This document shows positions 22,723 through 28,159 of a stretch of 28,159 bases of DNA, piece by piece (position 1 is the stretch's first letter; the number at the start of each line of letters is the position of its first letter). The stretch covers positions 1-28,159 of the forward strand of contig JAAXHF010000716.1 of the NCBI GenBank assembly GCA_012271025.1, written 5' to 3'. Under the pieces are notes generated by a model. That model was not told where the DNA came from, ran no database searches, and was given only the letters and a program-made list of their open reading frames with translations. This stretch comes from Deltaproteobacteria bacterium (GTDB taxonomy: Bacteria > Desulfobacterota_B > Binatia > Bin18). A program made the position numbers and the translations under genes.

Positions 22723-22764
22723 GGCAAAGGTCAAATGGCAAAACGCAAATGGCAAATGTGCAAG
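22723..22764 (+). repeat. Heptamer array 1
   Basis: Six consecutive 7-base units of the form GNCAAAN (for example GGCAAAG, GTCAAAT) lie between the methyltransferase and CinA-like genes. The array matches the reverse complement of 23749-23790 at 40 of 42 positions, and similarity weakly continues for about 12 more bases into what is, at the other copy, the coding start of the four-helix-bundle gene. Confidence 0.9.
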
Positions 22765-22782
22765 ACAGCCCAGACCTTACAG

Positions 22783-23337
22783 TCAAAGCTCAAAGCTTGA
22801 AGGAAAATCCCGAACAATCAGCTGCTCTTGGGCTAGCAGGCCGACTGCCGGTCTGACCTCAAGCCCACACGCTTCGGCCAGTAGACAGAGCAGGAGCGCG
22901 GTCACGACCTGTTCCTCGCCGCTGCGGTCGCGGGCACCTTTGTGCATGGTGAGCGAGCAGACCCGGGTTCCGGTCGCATCGGACACCCCGATGTGGGCAC
23001 GGTGGTCGCCTTTCTTCGGTCGATCAGTCGCCAGCGCTGCGGTACAACCCAAGCCGATAAGTGGAACCGTCCCGTCCGTGCTGAGTTGGACTGCCCTCCG
23101 ATAGGCGGCTCGGGCCAGGGTGGCTGCGGCTTCGGCCGTGACCGAGTGGTCAACCGTCTGGCCCAGAAAGGCGCTTTGGGCGGCCTGACTGTAGGGGATG
23201 ACGGCTTCCAGAACCGTACGCGACGCGCCCGGCACGGCCAGCAGGTCGGCGACGGCTTGGGTGCCGCCCCCGGTGACGGCCAGGACAGTCATAACCGGGG
23301 TGGCGTGGATTTGGCTGATAAGAGCAGTCTTGTCCAT
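22783..23337 (-). CDS. CinA C-terminal-domain-like protein
   Basis: A 184-residue single-domain protein related to the CinA C-terminal/PncC fold (nicotinamide-nucleotide amidohydrolase, PF02464). The segment AVTGGGTQAVADLLAVPGAS aligns with the ESCTGG...VPGAS motif of PncC, and AVIPYSQAAQSAFLG with GGVVAYSNEAK. However, the catalytic Ser of ESCTGG is Thr22 here and the next residues are Gly, so the reaction may differ. A second region, GLGCTAALATDRPKKGDHRA then SLTMHKGARDRSGEEQVV, is distinctive of this subgroup. The ATG at 23337 gives the likely start, although its ribosome binding site is weak; the upstream frame runs into a repeat array. Arrays 1 and 2 flank this gene. Confidence 0.72.
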   Translation of the reverse strand: MDKTALISQIHATPVMTVLAVTGGGTQAVADLLAVPGASRTVLEAVIPYSQAAQSAFLGQTVDHSVTAEAAATLARAAYRRAVQLSTDGTVPLIGLGCTAALATDRPKKGDHRAHIGVSDATGTRVCSLTMHKGARDRSGEEQVVTALLLCLLAEACGLEVRPAVGLLAQEQLIVRDFPSSFEL

Positions 23338-23357
23338 TCCATTAGGAGAAGTCGGAA

Positions 23358-23378
23358 GGCAAAAGGCAAAGGTCAAAA
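23358..23378 (+). repeat. Heptamer array 2
   Basis: Three consecutive 7-base units (GGCAAAA, GGCAAAG, GTCAAAA) lie between the starts and stops of the CinA-like and four-helix-bundle genes. The units share consensus and strand with array 1 and are inverted relative to array 3, so arrays 2 and 3 bracket the four-helix-bundle gene like degenerate inverted ends. Confidence 0.85.
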
Positions 23379-23395
23379 GTATGAGGACTGAGGTT

Positions 23396-23764
23396 CTATT
23401 TGGCTTTTCCTTTGGTGGTGGCGACCGCTTTGGAGAGCATGGCCCGGAGCTGGGTTGCTTCGTCTATAAGAGCTGTGAGTCGGTCAGGCGGGAGCGTTTC
23501 AGCTTTGGCGAGTAAACGGAGCCAGTAGTGGGATTCACGTAGTTCCTTGAGCGAGACTTGCAGTTTGTGAGCAAAATCTCCCCTGGACTCCGCTCCTCGC
23601 GCCTCCTCGTAATTCGCCCCGGCTGATGTCGCACTGCGCAAGAGTTGGTCGCCAAGGCGTCTCCCGACGAGAGTCCTAGGCAAAGCCTCGACTAAGCGGA
23701 TGACCCGTGCTCCATACTCCAACAGCCGTTCATCCAGGTAGGGACCGTCTTGCACATTTGCCAT
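23396..23764 (-). CDS. Four-helix-bundle protein (S23/IVP family)
   Basis: A 122-residue protein matching the S23 ribosomal-IVP family (PF05635, TIGR02436), whose members form pentameric four-helix bundles and include the accessory protein Avd of diversity-generating retroelements. The family motif LGDQLLRSATSAGANYEEARG is followed by DFAHKLQVSLKELRESHYWL and a C-terminal helix. Stand-alone members are common in bacterial genomes and their cellular role is not established; the original examples sit inside 23S rRNA intervening sequences. The ATG lies inside heptamer array 3 and the first six residues, MANVQD, come from repeat units. Arrays 2 and 3 enclose the gene in inverted orientation. No reverse transcriptase or rRNA is nearby. 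Confidence 0.92.
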   Translation of the reverse strand: MANVQDGPYLDERLLEYGARVIRLVEALPRTLVGRRLGDQLLRSATSAGANYEEARGAESRGDFAHKLQVSLKELRESHYWLRLLAKAETLPPDRLTALIDEATQLRAMLSKAVATTKGKAK

Positions 23765-23790
23765 TTGCGTTTTGCTATTTGACCTTTGAC
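23749..23790 (-). repeat. Heptamer array 3
   Basis: Read on the minus strand, six consecutive 7-base units (from GTCAAAG, GTCAAAT to GGCAAAT, GTGCAAG) run across the start codon of the four-helix-bundle gene. They match array 1 at 40 of 42 positions but lie in the opposite orientation, 985 bases away. Just upstream (23791-23805) is a purine-rich GAGGAAGAGG-like stretch that belongs to the gap before the BKACE stop. Confidence 0.9.
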
Positions 23791-23805
23791 ATTTCTTCCT
23801 CTTCC

Positions 23806-24672
23806 TCAGGCTTCCAGCAGCGCCCGCGTCTCATCCGGCGTGGCCACCTCGTGACCCATGCCTTCAATCATCCCCACCGCCCTATCCACAATCTGCACAT
23901 TGCTCAGCTGGCCTTCCGTGGCGTACTGATAGTCTTCCAGCCCGATCCGCACATGGCCACCCAGGCTCACGATCTGAGGCACGAAGGGCAGGTTGTCGCC
24001 GCCCAGGGTGGCCGCAAACCAGTTGCAGCGCACGTCGCTCAGCATGTCCAGGTAGGCTTCGAGGCTCTTCAGGGTCGGGGGCAGGCCAAACGGCAGCGTC
24101 GGGCCGCCAAAGTAGAACTTCAGCAGCAGCGGCTCGGTCAGCACGCCCTTGTCCAGGAAGACCAAGGCGGCGCGCAAAAAGCTGGCGTCAAAGATCTGTA
24201 GAGTCGGACGCAGGCCCAGCTCGTTTGAGCCCTCCAGGAAGTGTTTGATGGTGTCGTAGGAGTTCTGGTAGACGAAATTCCCCTCGCCCAGGTTCTTGGT
24301 GATCGGGTCGTAGGACACCAGGTTGACCGAGCCCATGTCGCCGGCGCCCAGGTCGGGCTTGGTGCCCGGATCTTTAGCCAAGTCAACAAAGTGCTGGAAG
24401 CGCCGAACCGGGTCGTCGCCAAACGGAAAGGTCGGCCACAGCAGCGGGTCGCACTTCTGGCGGGTGCGTTTGTAGACCTCGGAGTAGTACGGCAAATCCT
24501 GAACCCAGGCCCCGGTGTCGGGGTTGCGAACATGAAAATGGATCAGCGCCGCGCCGGCCTTGCAGGTGGCGATGGCATCGTTGGCGATTTCCTCCGGGCT
24601 GTAGGGGATATTGGGGTTGAGATCCTTGCTGGCGTTGCCGTTAATGGCAGCCTCGATCATGACTTTGGCCAT
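23806..24672 (-). CDS. BKACE family (DUF849) 3-keto acid cleavage enzyme
   Basis: A 288-residue BKACE (beta-keto acid cleavage enzyme, formerly DUF849) protein, which uses Zn and acetyl-CoA to split 3-keto acids into acetoacetate and a CoA ester. The N-terminal VMIEAAINGNAS and the zinc ligand pair H-x-H in LIHFHVRNPDTG are present, as are the later GDMGSVNLVSY and SLGGHVRIGLEDYQY motifs. Kce of lysine fermentation is the best-known member, but the family covers many substrates and I cannot say which is used here. AAGGAGG lies six bases before the ATG at 24672. An in-frame upstream start at 24705 is less likely. hisF is upstream on the same strand. Confidence 0.9.
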   Translation of the reverse strand: MAKVMIEAAINGNASKDLNPNIPYSPEEIANDAIATCKAGAALIHFHVRNPDTGAWVQDLPYYSEVYKRTRQKCDPLLWPTFPFGDDPVRRFQHFVDLAKDPGTKPDLGAGDMGSVNLVSYDPITKNLGEGNFVYQNSYDTIKHFLEGSNELGLRPTLQIFDASFLRAALVFLDKGVLTEPLLLKFYFGGPTLPFGLPPTLKSLEAYLDMLSDVRCNWFAATLGGDNLPFVPQIVSLGGHVRIGLEDYQYATEGQLSNVQIVDRAVGMIEGMGHEVATPDETRALLEA

Positions 24673-24731
24673 GCTGTCCCTCCTTCGCTGGGTTGTGCCC
24701 CGCAAGTCTTAGCCTATGTGCGGCGCGGTTT

Positions 24732-25520
24732 TCAATACGTTTGGCGCACGTGGACGCCCCGCTCGGCCAGGAAGGCTTTGCAGTCCCGAATCGTGTATTC
24801 CTGATAGTGAAAAATCGACGCGGCCAGGGCCGCATCGGCCCGCCCCTGGGTCAGGCCGTCATAGATGTGCTCCAGGTTGCCCACGCCGCCCGAGGCAATC
24901 ACCGGGATGCTGACCGCATCGGCAATCGCCCGAGTCAGGGCGATATCATAGCCGGCCTTGGTGCCGTCCCGGTCCATGCTGGTGAGCAGGATTTCGCCCG
25001 AGCCATAGGCTTCCATGCGTTGCGCCCACTCAACGGCGTCAATCCCGGTCGGCGTCCGTCCGCCGTGGACGTATACCTCCCAGGCCGGCTCCGCGGCCGA
25101 GGCGCCGGGCGCCGGGCGCTTGCGTTTGGCGTCAATGGCCACCACCGTGCACTGGGCGCCAAAGCGTTCGGCGGCTTCCTTGACGAACTCGGGGCGGTCC
25201 ACGGCTGCGGTGTTGATCGACACCTTGTCGGCCCCGGCGTTCAACAGGGCGCGGATGTCCTGAATCTCGCGGACTCCGCCGCCGACGGTCAGCGGCATAA
25301 AGACCGTTTCCGCGGTGCGCTGGACCACGTGCAGCATGATTTTGCGCCGTTCGTGGGAGGCCGTGATGTCCAGAAAGGTCAGCTCGTCCGCGCCCTCGTC
25401 ATTATAGCGCTGGGCGACCTCGACCGGGTCGCCGGCGTCGCGCAAATTGACAAAGTTGACCCCTTTGACCACCCGGCCGTCTTTGACATCCAGGCACGGA
25501 ATAATGCGTTTGCTCAGCAT
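24732..25520 (-). CDS. hisF: Imidazole glycerol phosphate synthase subunit HisF
   Basis: A 262-residue (beta/alpha)8-barrel cyclase subunit that, with the glutaminase HisH, makes imidazole glycerol phosphate and AICAR in histidine synthesis. The N terminus [20 protein letters not shown] includes catalytic D11, and the second catalytic Asp is in [10 protein letters not shown]. Phosphate-binding loops VGGGVR and ASGGVGN are both seen. A Pro/Ala-rich insert ([14 protein letters not shown]) lies in the loop after the second Asp and makes it slightly longer than the typical 252-258. No other his gene is in the window; downstream, 59 bases separate it from the BKACE gene. Confidence 0.97.
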   Translation of the reverse strand: MLSKRIIPCLDVKDGRVVKGVNFVNLRDAGDPVEVAQRYNDEGADELTFLDITASHERRKIMLHVVQRTAETVFMPLTVGGGVREIQDIRALLNAGADKVSINTAAVDRPEFVKEAAERFGAQCTVVAIDAKRKRPAPGASAAEPAWEVYVHGGRTPTGIDAVEWAQRMEAYGSGEILLTSMDRDGTKAGYDIALTRAIADAVSIPVIASGGVGNLEHIYDGLTQGRADAALAASIFHYQEYTIRDCKAFLAERGVHVRQTY

Positions 25521-25581
25521 GCGGAAAGTGTCAGAGCTTTGGCCCCGAGAGTCAAGGGCGGGGGCTGAACGCCAGCCCCGA

Positions 25582-27882
25582 TCAAAACCTGACCCTGATG
25601 CCGACCGTCACGACCCGGCCGGGCTCAAACACCTCCCGTCCGCTGAACGGATTCTCGCGGGTCATATGCTCGTAATAGTTCTTGTCGAACAGGTTGACGA
25701 CATTGATCGTCAGTTCGTGGCGTCCCAGAAAGCGCCAGCCCGCGCTGAGGTCGGCGGTGACAAAGCCCGGCGTGATATTCTCGCCAAAGGCTGAGTCAAT
25801 CCGGTGTTGGCTCTGGACCAGCCGAACCGTGGGATTCAGCCACACGCCCCAGTCGGCGTGCTCGTAACGAACGCCCAGCCTGCCCTCCAGCGGCGGTATC
25901 TCGGGCAGGGCCGTGTTGTTCTCTTCATTCTCGCCATGCACATAGGCAAAGGCGCCGCTCACGGTCACATCCTCGCCGACGGCGTAGCTCAGGCCGAGGT
26001 CCAGGCCGATCAGGGCGGCGTGATCGATATTGCGAAAACCGCGCAGATTGCACGGCCCGTGCGGGCACGGGAACTGGTCGTCCACAATATACTGCAAAAT
26101 ATAGTCGTCGATGCGGTTGTAGAAAAACGCGCCGTCCACGGCCAGTCTGCCCCAGCCGGCGCGCAGGCCGATATCGACCTCCAGGCTCTCTTCCGGGTCA
26201 AGACCGGGGTTGCCGACGTAGAAGCCGCCCGGCCCGGGCCCCAGGGCGAAGTAGCGCTCGGTCGCATCGGCCGTCCGCACCGCCCGTCCGACTCCGACGA
26301 ACAGGTCGAGCCACGACACAGGAGAGTAGAGCAGGCGTCCGTTGGCGCTCACATTCGTCTCGAACGCATCGACATCATCCGCCCCGGCGCCGTAGAAACG
26401 CTGGTAGGCCAGCCGCGTGTCCGTGTCCGGCTTGGCGCCGGCATCGACGAAATCCACCCGCGTGCCGACGACCAGCCGCCACTGCGGAGCAAACCGGTAG
26501 TCGTACTCGCCGAACATACCGCCGTCCACGATGTGCGTATCCGGCCAGACGTGAAAATAGCGGGTCACGCCGGCCATCGCCCCGCTCAGGAACGACACAT
26601 GGTTTGTGCCCTCGCGTTCGAGCCGATACACGTCGCCGCCAATGGCCAGCCGCCCGCCAAAGCTGGGCAGCATATTCGCCTGGACGCGCCCGCCAAACGT
26701 CCGGGCGTCGAGCGGGAACACAATGCGTCTGACCGGGTGGGTATGGCCTGCGTGGCCACTGCCATGACCGTTGCCCGTCATATGATCGCCGTGGGTGCTC
26801 TCCATCATGTGGCCGTCGTGGCCGTTGTCCGTCATATGGCCGTTGTGACTAGGGGGGTGGCCGGTCCGGTCCATGTTGCCGGGGCCGGAGCCGTCCCGCA
26901 GGCCCCCGCCGACACCGCTCCCGGGCCGATGGGGCTTGTGCTCGTTGTTCATCCGATGATGCACATAGTTGTAGTAGCCGGTGAATTCCAGGCTGTGGAC
27001 GTAGGGCAGGGGCTTGCGGATGGTATACGTCACCGAGCCGAGATAGGCGTCGTCTTCTTCGAGGTGCAGGGGCAGGGTGGCGAAACGCGCGTCCCGGTCC
27101 GACTCCCGGCTCACGGACAGGCGCAAACGATGATGCGTGTGGGGTTGCCACAGGATGCTGCCGGACACCGACTGGCTCTGAAAGCCTGACTGAATGCGCT
27201 GTCCGTCACCGGAGTCATAGTCCTGGTAGTCGCGATAGCTGGCTGACACCCGAAAGGCCAGGCTCGGCCCCCCGGCACTGACCGACGCCAGCGTGGCAAA
27301 GCCGTTGTAATTGCTGGCGTACAGGCTGCCGAGGGAACCGTCCGCGTACCAGGCGGCCGACAGCTCGGGCTGCTTGGTGACCAGGTTGATCGTCCCGCCG
27401 ATGCTGCTCGGCCCGCGGGTGACCGAGTAGGGTCCCTTGATGACCTCAATCGCCTCAAGCTCTTCGACCTCCAGGAGTGAGGTCGGGGGGTCCATGCGGA
27501 ACGGCCCGCCGCCCCATATCTTGGTGCCGTTGGTCATCACGCTTAAGCGGTCCTCACGCAAGCCGCGTATCATCGGGTCAAGATGCATCCCGCCGATCCG
27601 CTTGCCCGTGACGCCGGGGACGCGCGCCTTCAGGATTTCGGCCACGTCCTTGGCCTGCTGGTCTCGTACCTCCTCGGCCGACACGACCGCAGTCGCCGCG
27701 CCGGCAACGGGGGTGAGGCGTTCGGCGGAAACGGTGACCGGTTCGAGTATGATGGCCTTGGTTTGATTCGCTCGGGTTTCGGCCTCTTGGGCCGTGGCCG
27801 GCCGGGCGAGCATGACCCCGAGGCCGAGAAAGACACAACTCCACACCCGCCGCCGGCGGGTGGATTCAGACACATCAGACAT
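25582..27882 (-). CDS. TonB-dependent outer-membrane receptor with His/Met-rich loop
   Basis: A 766-residue TonB-dependent receptor that should import a chelate or metal across the outer membrane. In order: a signal peptide, a TonB-box-like [10 protein letters not shown], the plug domain ([13 protein letters not shown], then [29 protein letters not shown]), and a beta-barrel ending with [10 protein letters not shown] (terminal Phe, as usual). Residues about 308-382 form a long extracellular-type loop extremely rich in His and Met, with [22 protein letters not shown] repeats. That loop and [10 protein letters not shown] in the plug resemble copper receptors of the OprC/NosA type, suggesting Cu or Zn. 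The start is ambiguous: ATG 27882 has GGAG nine bases upstream, while ATG 27897 has none. Upstream lies the truncated frame at the window edge. Confidence 0.9.
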   Translation of the reverse strand: MSDVSESTRRRRVWSCVFLGLGVMLARPATAQEAETRANQTKAIILEPVTVSAERLTPVAGAATAVVSAEEVRDQQAKDVAEILKARVPGVTGKRIGGMHLDPMIRGLREDRLSVMTNGTKIWGGGPFRMDPPTSLLEVEELEAIEVIKGPYSVTRGPSSIGGTINLVTKQPELSAAWYADGSLGSLYASNYNGFATLASVSAGGPSLAFRVSASYRDYQDYDSGDGQRIQSGFQSQSVSGSILWQPHTHHRLRLSVSRESDRDARFATLPLHLEEDDAYLGSVTYTIRKPLPYVHSLEFTGYYNYVHHRMNNEHKPHRPGSGVGGGLRDGSGPGNMDRTGHPPSHNGHMTDNGHDGHMMESTHGDHMTGNGHGSGHAGHTHPVRRIVFPLDARTFGGRVQANMLPSFGGRLAIGGDVYRLEREGTNHVSFLSGAMAGVTRYFHVWPDTHIVDGGMFGEYDYRFAPQWRLVVGTRVDFVDAGAKPDTDTRLAYQRFYGAGADDVDAFETNVSANGRLLYSPVSWLDLFVGVGRAVRTADATERYFALGPGPGGFYVGNPGLDPEESLEVDIGLRAGWGRLAVDGAFFYNRIDDYILQYIVDDQFPCPHGPCNLRGFRNIDHAALIGLDLGLSYAVGEDVTVSGAFAYVHGENEENNTALPEIPPLEGRLGVRYEHADWGVWLNPTVRLVQSQHRIDSAFGENITPGFVTADLSAGWRFLGRHELTINVVNLFDKNYYEHMTRENPFSGREVFEPGRVVTVGIRVRF

Positions 27883-27924
27883 ATCCTTGTTCTCCATACA
27901 CGGCCGGACGCACGGATGGTCCGG

Positions 27925-27994
27925 CTATACCTCGACCGGCGGGTATACCTGCTCGGCCCGGGTGTCGTGCTGATACGGCTGTCTGTCAGGACAG
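27925..27994 (-). promoter_or_regulatory. Possible control region of the TonB receptor gene
   Basis: Within the 134-base gap upstream of the receptor start are two direct copies of TATACCT, 18 bases apart (27926-27932 and 27944-27950), and a near-palindrome CTGTCAGGACAG (27983-27994). A metal-responsive repressor would be expected for such a receptor, but I cannot match these to a known operator. Reported as a place to look, not as a defined site. Confidence 0.25.
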
Positions 27995-28016
27995 TCCGCA
28001 GATCGTGAGACGAAGA

Positions 28017-28159
28017 TCAGACCGCGAACGGAGAACGTGGTGGCGGGGTGGGGGGTATGAGGGCGATGTCAGTCGGCCGCGCAAGCGCTGACGGTCGGTG
28101 TGGCTGCTGGGTGGGCGTGATGCTCAGCCGGACGGGGCGGGTGAACACAAAGCGGGAAG
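28017..28159 (-). CDS. C-terminal part of an unidentified protein, cut by the window edge
   Basis: An open minus-strand frame enters from the window's right edge and ends with TGA at 28017-28019, giving 46 residues (start SRFVFTRPVRLSITPTQ, end PPTPPPRSPFAV). The Pro/Arg-rich tail would be typical of the C terminus of a small exported or membrane protein, and DUF2946-like proteins often sit beside copper receptors, but I cannot confirm a family. It is as likely to be a chance frame in GC-rich DNA. Confidence 0.25.
   Translation of the reverse strand, partial: SRFVFTRPVRLSITPTQQPHRPSALARPTDIALIPPTPPPRSPFAV

Noticed and set aside
23396..23764. A diversity-generating retroelement around the Avd-like protein
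   Set aside because: No reverse transcriptase, template repeat or target gene with a variable repeat is visible nearby.
22723..23790. Reading the period-7 arrays as a CRISPR array
   Set aside because: Units are 7 bases with no spacers; no cas gene is present.
25804..27189. Long plus-strand frame of 461 codons rich in Val, Ala and His
   Set aside because: Mirror of the TonB receptor gene; no ribosome binding site or domain.

Overview
This is a gene-dense, GC-rich stretch of bacterial chromosome with no rRNA, tRNA, CRISPR array or intact transposase that I can see. A TonB-dependent outer-membrane receptor, a lipoprotein with a lipobox and a Tat-type lipoprotein point to a Gram-negative (diderm) cell. 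The mix of luciferase-like (LLM) oxidoreductases, CaiB/BaiF CoA-transferase, BKACE, amidohydrolase-2 and VOC proteins recalls uncultured soil, sponge or marine lineages such as Tectomicrobia/Entotheonella or Binatota. That placement is only an impression; no marker gene settles it.

Layout. Positions 39-323 hold a small HNH nuclease. From 2794 down to 331 runs a minus-strand cassette: VOC protein, amidohydrolase, Rieske ferredoxin, YcgN-like protein. A lipoprotein (2919-3368) and a frameshifted TetR regulator (3606-4179) follow. From 11959 down to 4273 lies the metabolic centrepiece: a double-domain CaiB-type CoA-transferase, bioF, bioA, bioD, bioB and an exported LLM oxidoreductase. They are packed with stop/start overlaps or gaps of 22 bases or less and so look like one operon. 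A perfect 13-bp inverted repeat separates it from a divergent hotdog thioesterase (12055-12486).

From 12590 to 18041 come a solitary Phd/YefM-type antitoxin, a second LLM oxidoreductase, a membrane GAF sensor kinase lacking the expected phospho-accepting His, a muconolactone-isomerase-like protein, a beta-hydroxyacid dehydrogenase and an unknown Ala/Pro-rich protein. From 18349 to 21838 lie moaC, a DUF4149 membrane protein, and a minus-strand group of metallophosphoesterase, exported Fe-S aldo-keto reductase and SixA phosphatase. From 21965 to 25520 come a methyltransferase, a CinA-C-like protein, a four-helix-bundle (S23/IVP) protein, a BKACE enzyme and hisF. A large TonB receptor with a His/Met-rich loop ends the window.

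The most unusual signal is a set of 7-base-period degenerate arrays. Three (22723-22764, 23358-23378, 23749-23790) surround the CinA-like and four-helix-bundle genes. Two of these are near-identical inverted copies that include the first codons of the four-helix-bundle gene. A fourth, of different unit sequence but the same period, is embedded in frame as the linker between the two halves of the CoA-transferase. The second main lead is metabolic: a CoA-transferase translationally coupled to bioF, possibly supplying its pimeloyl thioester.
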